Source: Nitrosotalea sp. (lineage in GTDB: Archaea; Halobacteriota; Syntropharchaeia; Alkanophagales; Methanospirareceae). From it: DNA of 13,789 nt. A program made the position numbers and the translations under genes. A model generated the notes under the pieces. It was not told the DNA's origin, did not search any database, and worked only from the letters and a program-made list of their open reading frames with translations. This document shows, in pieces, positions 1 to 6,131 of this stretch. Numbering within the stretch: position 1 is the first letter of the stretch; each line of letters begins with the position of its first letter. The stretch covers positions 1 to 13,789 of the forward strand of contig DYFG01000031.1 of NCBI GenBank assembly GCA_020725315.1. Reading direction: 5' to 3'.

Positions 1-163
1 CAGGAATAGGAGAATACTCAGCTCTTTTAATACTCGGAGAAATAGGGGACATAAACAGAAGAGAAAGGGGTTCAAAACAGCGAGAAGAGCCGTTGCAAGG
101 AAAATGGTGACGATCATCTGGTACATGCTCACAAAGGAGGAACCTTACAGGATGGCATCATAA
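1..163 (+). pseudogene. IS110-family transposase remnant (3' end, internally deleted)
   Basis: Two frames together give pieces of an IS110/IS1111 transposase C-terminal half. Frame 3 from base 3 reads GIGEYSALLILGEIGDINR, the helix-hairpin-helix-like start of the Transposase_20 region. It then passes into unrelated sequence. Frame 2 reads KTARRAVARKMVTIIWYML followed by TKEEPYRMAS and a TAA at 161-163, which is the typical end of these enzymes. In intact members about 60 residues separate these two motifs, so an internal deletion with a frame change has killed the gene. The 5' part lies outside the window. What I see is the two motifs; the family name comes from recall of IS110 transposases. 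Confidence 0.72.
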
Positions 164-278
164 CTGACATCATGGTCCTTCATTTAAGGACAAAAAGGGC
201 AAGGGCACCCCCTGCGCTTAACTAGGACGCTCGTTTGGAGCGAACCTCTCGCCCGCTGATTGGGGGCCCTTTAACCAC
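164..278. other. Non-coding stretch between transposase remnant and restriction gene
   Basis: There is no convincing gene here. A 5-bp hairpin with a 5-nt loop (cgctc/gagcg) lies at 228-242, and the stretch is rich in G/C runs, unlike the A+T-rich gene next to it. It may be the right end of the IS110 element; in the IS1111 subgroup that end can carry the non-coding guide (bridge) RNA. This assignment is inference only. Confidence 0.3.
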
Positions 279-827
279 TTACCAAATTGTGCTTCGAGCA
301 CCGAGGAATGTTTGTGGATTAAGCTCAAAACTCATCAAGAGATGAAAGGCATCTCTTGTAATCTTTGGGTCTTCCGATGGTGAAAAATAGAAGGTTCTAA
401 AACTCTGGCCTTTAGTTTTGGTGTTATAAGTTTTGCAATCCAGATAAACAATCCTTCCAATTTGATATTCTATCTGAACATCTGGGTAGCCCGCTGCTTT
501 CTTCTTTCCACTTTTGGAGATGGGCTTATCTGCTTTCAATCCGACTTGTCTAAGAGCTTCGACGAGAAAAGGTTCAATCTGATTGCCAGCTTCGTTTGGC
601 CTTGCAGTAAAAATACCTTCTTGAAAAGCCCTTTGTCCGCTAAGTTGAGCTGCTTTGGATAATTGTTCTAATAATCTTCTGTTTTGGTCAAACGAAGGAT
701 CAAAAGCTAAAACATTGCAACCTGTAAGTGCTTTTATGGCTAATGGAAACGGTATTCCCTTCATAGGCTCTAAAAATCTACCGATAGTTTGTTCAAGTTG
801 TTTTATGTATTGTTCTTGATTGTTCAT
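279..827 (-). CDS. Type II restriction endonuclease, PD-(D/E)XK fold, probably C-terminally truncated
   Basis: A 182-residue protein with a nuclease core: Tyr-Pro115-Asp116, then 13 residues, then Asp130-Cys131-Lys132 in the strand VYLDCKTYN. This is the PD-(X)n-DxK metal-binding signature. The preceding helix (about 82-97) contains Glu85 and Glu90, often part of such sites. The ATG follows the methyltransferase stop by one base, so the two genes are transcribed together and probably translationally coupled, the usual layout of a restriction-modification pair. The fold ends soon after the helix DAFHLLMSFEL with a short, odd tail (ARSTIW). Many type II enzymes continue for several more strands here, and the IS110 remnant lies immediately downstream, so I infer loss of the natural C-terminus. 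Cleavage specificity cannot be read from the sequence. Confidence 0.7.
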   Translation of the reverse strand: MNNQEQYIKQLEQTIGRFLEPMKGIPFPLAIKALTGCNVLAFDPSFDQNRRLLEQLSKAAQLSGQRAFQEGIFTARPNEAGNQIEPFLVEALRQVGLKADKPISKSGKKKAAGYPDVQIEYQIGRIVYLDCKTYNTKTKGQSFRTFYFSPSEDPKITRDAFHLLMSFELNPQTFLGARSTIW

Positions 828-828
828 A

Positions 829-1737
829 TCATCGCCTTCGCATCTTTTGAAAAATCAAGATATTTTCTTTTTGCATCACATTATAAAGCCCGAATATAAT
901 CTTATCTATGTTCTTCACTAATTTGAAGCCAATCTTTTCTGCATAATTTATTGTGAATTCAACGGTTTTTACTTCCTGTCCCATATAGGTTGCATTGCCA
1001 ATAACTATAACCACATATTTTTCAGGTTTGAGAACTCTAAACATTTCTTCTAAACTTTTTTTCATATCATCATTGTATAAATTAGGCCTTGCCTGTCCCT
1101 TACCTCTGACACCAATAAACTCTTCTCTAATATCAGAAAGGTCATATCCCAACTCTTTCAAAGCATGAGCATCGTTTGAAACATAATCCAAAGCAATTGA
1201 GTAAGGTGGAGAAGTAATTATGCCATCAATACTTTCATTATTCAAAGGCAATGCCCTTGAATCCCCGGTCTTTATATCCGTTTTGCCTAATTTTAGATTA
1301 AGTTTCTTTACTATCTCAACATAATCATTGACTGAAGAAATCATCAATTCCAAATTTTTTAAGAAAGCGTTGGAAAACTCCCTTCCTCGCCTTACATTAT
1401 CACTTATGGCAACAAGTTTTGCCATGTTATAGAAATTCTTTACCTTTTCATCATGAATTAAATTAATAGCGTCGTCAATAGTTTTTCCTTCGAGATTGTA
1501 CAAAGAGGGTCTTATTCTTTTTGTTACCTCTTCTTTCCATTCTTCAATCTGTAGCTGTACATCTATAGATTCGGTTTTTATTTTGCTTTGAAGAACACAA
1601 AGAGGAGATACATCAATACCTATACAATTTATACCCAAAAGTTGTGCTTCCACGCCAGTGGTGCCACTCCCAATAAATGGGTCAAGAACAGTATCGCCTT
1701 GCTCAAGCCCAATAATATTTAGGAGAGCTCTAATCAT
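829..1737 (-). CDS. DNA methyltransferase, SPPY type (N4-cytosine or N6-adenine), catalytic part
   Basis: S-adenosylmethionine-dependent DNA methyltransferase of the restriction-modification pair. Motif I is DPFIGSGTTG (residues 19-28) and binds the cofactor. Motif IV is TSPPY (175-179), the catalytic motif most often seen in m4C enzymes and some m6A enzymes. Motif I precedes motif IV, with about 150 residues between them. The ATG at 1737 has no good ribosome-binding site. The open frame continues upstream to a stop at 1855-1857 and encodes HWIYPYKGKFHPQ directly before this Met. That sequence is a conserved stretch normally found ahead of motif I in such enzymes. There is no ATG, GTG or TTG in this upstream stretch, so the real N-terminus is most likely supplied by the overlapping frame at 1791-2126 through a -1 shift. 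Methylation would protect host DNA from the adjacent endonuclease. Confidence 0.85.
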   Translation of the reverse strand: MIRALLNIIGLEQGDTVLDPFIGSGTTGVEAQLLGINCIGIDVSPLCVLQSKIKTESIDVQLQIEEWKEEVTKRIRPSLYNLEGKTIDDAINLIHDEKVKNFYNMAKLVAISDNVRRGREFSNAFLKNLELMISSVNDYVEIVKKLNLKLGKTDIKTGDSRALPLNNESIDGIITSPPYSIALDYVSNDAHALKELGYDLSDIREEFIGVRGKGQARPNLYNDDMKKSLEEMFRVLKPEKYVVIVIGNATYMGQEVKTVEFTINYAEKIGFKLVKNIDKIIFGLYNVMQKENILIFQKMRRR

Positions 1738-1790
1738 TTGTGGATGAAATTTTCCTTTGTAGGGATAAATCCAATGTGTAAGGTACTGGT

Positions 1791-2126
1791 TTACTGACCT
1801 TGTTCTATTTTTTTGATAATTTGAAAATAGTCCGTATATTCCCCTTTTACAAACTTAAAATATGCCAATTTTCTCCTGATTTCTTCTTCATCTTTTGTTT
1901 CTAATAGCTTGAACTCTCTTAATCCGTTAGTCACTTCAAAATGCACCCCTAGAGATTGAAGCTCAAGTTGAGCTAACGCCAATTCATAGATAAACTGCAC
2001 ATTATCAAGGAGGCGCAACTGCTTATTTCGGGGTAATTCCTTTGTATTATAAGCCCAAAAAGAATCTAATTCTTCAGCTCTTTGAAGCATTCTCTCCCCT
2101 TTGAAGTTCTGTATTTCGTTTGTCAT
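1791..2126 (-). CDS. N-terminal part of the DNA methyltransferase, or a separate small protein
   Basis: A 111-residue reading frame with a strong Shine-Dalgarno (AAAGGAGA at 2131-2138) just before its ATG, so translation almost certainly starts here. It is mostly helical and charged, with no recognised domain, and ends IIKKIEQGQ. The methyltransferase frame overlaps its 3' end. A -1 slip on the seven-A run at 1808-1814 would replace the last residues with NRTRSVNQYLTHWIYPYKGK and read straight into the methyltransferase, giving one protein of about 410 residues. I prefer this fused reading, whether by programmed frameshift, mutation or assembly error. A free-standing regulator or specificity protein remains possible. 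Confidence 0.6.
   Translation of the reverse strand: MTNEIQNFKGERMLQRAEELDSFWAYNTKELPRNKQLRLLDNVQFIYELALAQLELQSLGVHFEVTNGLREFKLLETKDEEEIRRKLAYFKFVKGEYTDYFQIIKKIEQGQ
1808..1814 (-). other. Seven-A slippery run joining two methyltransferase frames
   Basis: On the - strand the run reads C-AAAAAAA-T. Codons AAA AAA of the upstream frame can re-pair one base back, giving AAT (Asn) as the next codon in the methyltransferase frame. The -1 product then runs without interruption into the conserved motif before motif I. A single-base change in the run (mutation or sequencing) would explain it equally well. Confidence 0.5.
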
Positions 2127-2130
2127 AATA

Positions 2131-2138
2131 TCTCCTTT
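2131..2138 (-). promoter_or_regulatory. Strong ribosome-binding site of the methyltransferase/restriction operon
   Basis: AAAGGAGA on the - strand lies four bases before the ATG at 2126. It is the best Shine-Dalgarno in this part of the window and marks 2126 as the operon's first start codon. A weak TATA-like stretch (GATTTAAGAG, about 2164-2173) lies at a plausible distance upstream. Confidence 0.6.
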
Positions 2139-2141
2139 ACA

Positions 2142-2348
2142 TTAGACAGTAAACCTTTCAATACTCTTAAATCTTCCTTCGGTCGTTGAATCGCCAAGCC
2201 GAATTTCATATAACGTCGTATATCCGAACCTGGTTCGTCCATCCTTCCAATTTGGCGATATATCCGAAGTTGAGTTCGCGTATACATCCCTCTGGATGAA
2301 CTTCACAATCATCCCTATTTCATTCCCCCGACGTTGCATAGATCTCAT
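2142..2348 (-). CDS. Possible small hypothetical protein downstream of the Pup-like gene
   Basis: A short open frame of 68 codons that overlaps the last 29 bases of the Pup-like gene. An internal ATG at 2312 would start eight bases after that gene's stop and give 56 residues (MIVKFIQRDVYANST...). The C-terminal half has alternating hydrophobic residues as in beta strands (TTLYEIRLGD, RFKSIERFTV), but there is no recognised motif and no clear ribosome-binding site. It may be a real fourth partner in the cassette, a remnant, or chance. I cannot decide from the sequence. Confidence 0.22.
   Translation of the reverse strand: MRSMQRRGNEIGMIVKFIQRDVYANSTSDISPNWKDGRTRFGYTTLYEIRLGDSTTEGRFKSIERFTV
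2221..2278. repeat. Pair of imperfect direct repeats with internal dyads
   Basis: TATCCGAACCTGGTTCG at 2221-2237 and TATCCGAAGTTGAGTTCG at 2261-2278 start 40 bp apart, close to four helical turns. The first contains a perfect dyad, CGAACC-T-GGTTCG; the second keeps CGAA...TTCG. A further inverted pair, TCGCCAA (2191-2197) and TTGGCGA (2252-2258), surrounds the first copy. The layout suits a dimeric DNA-binding protein acting upstream of the restriction-modification operon, but this is inference. Confidence 0.35.
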
Positions 2349-2571
2349 AGGGCATGATCTTCTTATTCAACTTCTTCTTCCCTTTCAATTTACTTACCAG
2401 GTCGGCGGCTTTCTCCTTCTTCTCCCTCTTCTTCAACCGCTCCATTATGCCTGCCATCTCTTTAGCCTTCTCTTCACCGCCGTATTCTATCTCTTCCTCC
2501 CTTTCCGTTTCCTCTTCCTCTTCTATCCCCTCTACTTCCTCCATTCTCCCTTCAAAAACATCGCTCTTCAT
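2320..2571 (-). CDS. pup: Pup/UBact-like small protein modifier ending in Ser-Gly-Glu
   Basis: An 83-residue, extremely charged protein with no Cys or Trp, likely disordered or coiled-coil. It is Glu-rich at residues 11-35, then has a Lys/Arg-rich helix (about 35-72), and ends YEIYATSGE. Pup proteins are small, mostly disordered modifiers ending Gly-Gly-Gln/Glu. The related UBact group ends in Thr/Ser-Gly-Glu/Gln, which this tail matches. The terminal residue is genomically Glu, so no Gln-to-Glu deamidation would be needed before PafA-type ligation to substrate lysines. Position is the strongest support: it is the last gene after an ARC/Mpa ATPase and PafA and Dop homologues on the same strand. 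The ATG follows GGGAGG (2583-2588) by 11 bases. It differs from mycobacterial Pup in its basic C-terminal half. The assignment rests on context, size and tail, not on overall similarity. Confidence 0.72.
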   Translation of the reverse strand: MKSDVFEGRMEEVEGIEEEEETEREEEIEYGGEEKAKEMAGIMERLKKREKKEKAADLVSKLKGKKKLNKKIMPYEIYATSGE

Positions 2572-2582
2572 TTTAATCTCAT

Positions 2583-2650
2583 CCTCCCGTTTACCTCACA
2601 AGCAAGCACCCTTACTAACAATTTGGCTTTGTTCATATTTATTATTTTCC
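2583..2650 (-). promoter_or_regulatory. Candidate own promoter and ribosome-binding site of the Pup-like gene
   Basis: On the - strand GGAAAATAATAAATATGAAC (2631-2650) resembles a BRE plus TATA box. Its centre near 2640 predicts a start near 2614 and a leader of about 43 nt, with GGGAGG at 2583-2588 as Shine-Dalgarno. With the hairpins at 2652-2696 just upstream, this suggests the modifier can be transcribed apart from the enzyme genes. Confidence 0.4.
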
Positions 2651-2651
2651 C

Positions 2652-2696
2652 TAAGCCCTTACAGGGCTTGTGGGGTCAACGGGGCGGAGCCCCGTT
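2652..2696. repeat. Double-hairpin intergenic element, copy 1
   Basis: Hairpin A is AAGCCC-TTACA-GGGCTT at 2653-2669. Hairpin B has arms AACGGGGC (2678-2685) and GCCCCGTT (2689-2696) around the loop GGA. The element lies between the stop of the Dop-like gene and the promoter of the Pup-like gene. The 19-base segment TAAGCCCTTACAGGGCTTG recurs exactly at 10027-10045, again followed by GGGT and a second hairpin. It could end or process the upstream transcript, or be a repetitive extragenic sequence. Confidence 0.7.
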
Positions 2697-2723
2697 ATTC
2701 ATCGTGAAACTGGCGTTCAGATG

Positions 2724-4295
2724 TTAAAAAATCACCTTCTCAGGATATAAGCTCTTCGCTGCCGCTAAAATGCCCTCTAATTCCATTCCCTCCTTCATTT
2801 CACCACCTATCTCCTCTTTATTCAACATAAAGGGCTCATCCACTATTATTCTCGCTTCGTCGAGCACCACCGTTGACCAGCTAACATGGTTTACATGTGA
2901 ACCATATCTCTTCACCATCTCAGCCTTAAAGAATTCTCTCGTCTGCTCAGGTGCATTACTCACCGCATATTTTACTCTTTCCGAAAGAGAGGACCAATCC
3001 ACCTGCGGCAATTTTCTCGCTGCGAACGCTAATGACTCCTTTGGATTGAAAAGGCAGTCACTTTTTATACTCTCCTGCTCGCCACCACGGTAATACAGCA
3101 CGCTCTCATCCACCAATGCATACTGGTTACATATACCCATTCCTTCAAGAGCGCTTTTTGGCTCATAATTTACAAGCAACGCCAGTTTCGTTACCCACTC
3201 GATGCCATCCAGATACTTTTCCAGGCTTCGGGCTTCCAAGTCATCGATCAGTTCCTTTAACCCTTTCAGTCCTATCTCATCCCATTTACTCCTCTCTCCG
3301 CCTTCAGATTCCTGCATCTGCTCTATCGCAGCGAGATAAAACTGCAAAATGGATACCGCATCTGTTCTCTCTCTGTTCTTCAATTGTATCTCCCAGTCGC
3401 ATTCCTGTGTATCCCGTGATATCTTCTTGAAGGCACTCACCGGGTCTTCGAGCTCCGGTGCATCATGCAGATACCCCAACTCAAAGGCACGAACGACCAG
3501 CGCTTGCGCAATATCGCGCATGAAAATTGCATATTCAGAACGAAGCGCCTCGTAATGAATATCATGCAGGCGCCAGTAGTGATGCGCAGCATGGGGCTGG
3601 TCTCTCGTGTTCAGGATGCCTCTTCTCGAGGTGGTAGAGAGGGACGACTTTTGAAGAACGAAGATCGCCCTGGGCGAAATAACGAACTTTACTCCCTCTT
3701 TACCGATGGTATCACCAGAAACAACATCTCCTGATCCGGTGAATACTATCCTCGTAACGACCCAGGGTATGAGCGCTCTTTCTACAAGACTCCAATCTTT
3801 GCATGCCGCCCGTTTTGTTAGTATATTCCCATGCGTTGCGTATGTATTGGTCTTTATCTTTCTCCCTTTCCCCTTCCGCACACCACTTTCAGGAGGAGTG
3901 AAGAAATTGGCAACATTATTCTTATGGATGAGCACTTTCTCCTTTAACGATAAACTCGCCTCCCGTGATCCCACAAAGGCATATATCTCTGATGCTTTAT
4001 CGTATGCTACCGCATCAAAAGGATTATTGTAAGAAGGTGTCGCTATTTCAAGATGCCCCATATCGTTATAAATCCGAGAGCCGTTCTCACCAAATGAAGA
4101 CGCTATCCTCGATTCGTACAGTTCCTGCGATACTTCCATAATAATGTCCCACTGTACGTCTCTTGAAAATCGTTGCCTTTTTAAACCTTGAATCGCAGCA
4201 TTGACGAGCACCGAAGGATTTAAACCCGCTCTCGCACTCACGGGATATTCCTGCTCTATTCCTCGTATCTTATCTTCTGTCCCTACCCTCGGCAC
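2724..4295 (-). CDS. dop: Dop-like depupylase/deamidase (Pup deamidase/depupylase family)
   Basis: A 523-residue Dop/PafA-family protein with a carboxylate-amine-ligase (glutamine-synthetase-like) fold. Visible family motifs in order are GIEQEY (12-17, nucleotide/metal glutamates), NGSRIYNDMGHLEIATP (71-87) with Asp78 at the catalytic Asp position, HKNN (124-127), THGN (154-157), GILNTRDQPH (226-235) and WRLH (241-244). A C-terminal stretch, REFFKAEMVKRYG then WSTVVLD (453-479), mirrors Dop more than PafA. Spacing in the Asp motif (YNDMGHLE, one residue shorter than in PafA) also points to Dop. Dop removes Pup from substrates and deamidates Gln-ended Pup. With a Glu-ended partner only the first role is needed. 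The start is GTG at 4295, directly after an in-frame TAG, with GGGGAG six bases upstream. Departures from bacterial Dop are a basic insertion at about 128-150, His-Gly-Asn for His-Glu-Asn, and RDQPH for RDEPH. Confidence 0.85.
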   Translation of the reverse strand: MPRVGTEDKIRGIEQEYPVSARAGLNPSVLVNAAIQGLKRQRFSRDVQWDIIMEVSQELYESRIASSFGENGSRIYNDMGHLEIATPSYNNPFDAVAYDKASEIYAFVGSREASLSLKEKVLIHKNNVANFFTPPESGVRKGKGRKIKTNTYATHGNILTKRAACKDWSLVERALIPWVVTRIVFTGSGDVVSGDTIGKEGVKFVISPRAIFVLQKSSLSTTSRRGILNTRDQPHAAHHYWRLHDIHYEALRSEYAIFMRDIAQALVVRAFELGYLHDAPELEDPVSAFKKISRDTQECDWEIQLKNRERTDAVSILQFYLAAIEQMQESEGGERSKWDEIGLKGLKELIDDLEARSLEKYLDGIEWVTKLALLVNYEPKSALEGMGICNQYALVDESVLYYRGGEQESIKSDCLFNPKESLAFAARKLPQVDWSSLSERVKYAVSNAPEQTREFFKAEMVKRYGSHVNHVSWSTVVLDEARIIVDEPFMLNKEEIGGEMKEGMELEGILAAAKSLYPEKVIF

Positions 4296-4365
4296 CTACA
4301 TCTCCCCTTTGTCGTTCTTTATAAGCTCACAGATCCAGGCAGAATATCATATCAATATATCCCTT

Positions 4366-6120
4366 CTACTCTTCCTTATCCTTCTTTTCTTCTTGGCTTA
4401 TCTCTTCTACTTTCTTCTTTATTGATTCCTCATTCCAGCCATCCAGTTCATCAAACCGGAACGTTTTGCTATTAGAATACAACAAATAATCAAAGTAGGG
4501 GTTTCTAACGATTCTATTTCTTATTTCCCTGCTTATCTCCTCCTCCCACCCTCTTATGTCCTCCTCCTCTGCAAGCAATCGCACGAGAACCTCTCTTGTC
4601 CCTTCCCCTCTTCCTCGCTCCCGGAAAAATACCACTACCGCACTTGGCATTCTCGCGAGCTCTGGATACCGCTCAAACAGCCTCGCATATTCCTCATTGC
4701 TCGGTCTGCTCAGATCGATCTTCACCTTTGGCTCCTTGTTTATCGTTATCTTATTCCAGCTAAGCACGGCATTCTCAAATTCAGACGCAAGTCTTACCCT
4801 CAGCTCGGCTCTTGAATTCTTCGGCGGAAAGAGTAACGCGTCTCCTATATCCTCTTCGGTTAGTACTCGTTCCACCCCTATCCTATCAGCAACGCACTCG
4901 TATAAGTCGTAATCACAGAGATTGGTAAAATCGAAAGATGCTGCTATCTCTTTCTCCATCCGGGCATCCATCATATACATGCTCCGGTAATCAAATTTAC
5001 CTTTTGGAATATATTTGTACTCAAAATCATCTATCCACTCCTTTATCACCCAGCGCTTCATAACCCATTCTATACGACGAAAAACGTATGGGTCTTCAAG
5101 CAATCCCTGATCAAACTTTGCGCAAACCCGCTTAAAGGTGTCCAGAGCGTATTTGTCCCAATAAGACACCTCTCGCTCCTCAAATAGCTTCTCGATCGCC
5201 TCAAGATAATGAGTCATAAGATAATCAAGGGCGGATTCCGTCCTCCCATTCATCAACTTTATTCGCCAATCTCCTTCCGTGTTCTCTGAAATATCTCTAA
5301 ATGTCTGGAGTGGATTCCCGATATCCTCTACGTGCGTGATTTTCCCTGACTCTATCACATCTATCACATACGAGGTAATAGCATTGTTGAGCAGCCTTGT
5401 GACCTCAGAACGAACTCCTTCACCCGAGGTGACATGTACACGATACTTATCCTTTGTGCTCAAGGGTTCGTCTCGCGTGGATAAAATCGGCCACTGCGAA
5501 GGTGATTCCGTGAAGATCCGCCGAGAAACCATCGCTTTTGGCGATAGTACATATTTTATCCCCTCTTTATCCGCTACATAGCCGCCAGCGCCAAAGAATA
5601 TCTTACGAAGTATCAAAAACGGGAGGAGTAAATTCTCTTTGCCAACAAAATTCTTCCTCTCCATCATATATGATTCATGCGTGCCCCTGCTATACCGCTT
5701 GTCTATCTCCACGTTTGCTTTCCAGCATTGGATATATGCGAAATTACTCCCTCTTTTCTTCAATTTCTCCCGGTATCGTTCGTTTGCTTTCTCCACACCT
5801 ATCTGCATATACAACTCTGATGCCTTGTCATATCTGAGCACCTCAAATGCGTCTCTGCATTCAGGTGTTGCTATCTCCAAGTGTCCACCCGTGCAGATGT
5901 AAATTCGTGAACCATTTCTCAAAAAGCCATCGTTCCTTCTATGCATCTTCGAGCATATCGCACTCGATCCGTCAAAGAAGGTATAATTCTCGAGTGCATG
6001 AATTACTTCATCCACATGATAAAATCGCGCATACCGGTACAATCCGGGTGATTCAGAACTTATGCCCACTCTGAATTCATGTTCCAGGCCTTGCCATCTG
6101 CTCAAATCCACCCGTTCCAT
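4366..6120 (-). CDS. pafA: PafA-like Pup ligase homologue lacking the usual catalytic Asp
   Basis: A 584-residue PafA/Dop-family protein. PafA-type motifs in order are GLEHEF (11-16), FLRNGSRIYICTGGHLEIA (66-84), YDKASE, RGTHESYM (145-152), LPFLILRKIFFGAGG (166-180), STRDEPL (214-220), YRVHV (226-230) and the PafA C-lobe signature TEEDIGDALLFPPKNSRAEL (421-440). Spacing GGHLE after Cys76 matches the PafA form (DVGSHPE), not Dop. PafA joins the C-terminal Glu of Pup to substrate lysines using ATP. Here the position of the essential Asp (LYLDVG in Mycobacterium) is Cys76, and the His of RDEPH is Leu220, so normal ligase chemistry is in doubt. Residues from about 472 form a C-terminal extension of some 110 residues with a Lys/Glu-rich tail, absent from mycobacterial PafA (about 450 residues). 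The ATG lies 11 bases after the ATPase stop, which indicates an operon. Confidence 0.85.
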   Translation of the reverse strand: MERVDLSRWQGLEHEFRVGISSESPGLYRYARFYHVDEVIHALENYTFFDGSSAICSKMHRRNDGFLRNGSRIYICTGGHLEIATPECRDAFEVLRYDKASELYMQIGVEKANERYREKLKKRGSNFAYIQCWKANVEIDKRYSRGTHESYMMERKNFVGKENLLLPFLILRKIFFGAGGYVADKEGIKYVLSPKAMVSRRIFTESPSQWPILSTRDEPLSTKDKYRVHVTSGEGVRSEVTRLLNNAITSYVIDVIESGKITHVEDIGNPLQTFRDISENTEGDWRIKLMNGRTESALDYLMTHYLEAIEKLFEEREVSYWDKYALDTFKRVCAKFDQGLLEDPYVFRRIEWVMKRWVIKEWIDDFEYKYIPKGKFDYRSMYMMDARMEKEIAASFDFTNLCDYDLYECVADRIGVERVLTEEDIGDALLFPPKNSRAELRVRLASEFENAVLSWNKITINKEPKVKIDLSRPSNEEYARLFERYPELARMPSAVVVFFRERGRGEGTREVLVRLLAEEEDIRGWEEEISREIRNRIVRNPYFDYLLYSNSKTFRFDELDGWNEESIKKKVEEISQEEKKDKEE

Positions 6121-6131
6121 TTTCTCTTAAA

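Noticed and set aside
2653..2696. Classical intrinsic terminator for dop
   Set aside because: No T-run follows the hairpins on either strand, so a bacterial-style terminator call is not supported; it is reported as a repeat element instead.
2296..2727. 143-codon + strand frame opposite the Pup-like gene
   Set aside because: It is the Leu/Phe/Pro-rich antisense shadow of a Glu/Lys-rich gene plus hairpins, with no ribosome-binding site and no motif.
4366..6120. Reading this gene as a glutamate-cysteine ligase or glutamine synthetase
   Set aside because: The fold class is shared, but the ordered motifs (FLRNG, GHLEIATPEC, THES, STRDEP, FPPKNSRAEL) are specific to PafA/Dop proteins.
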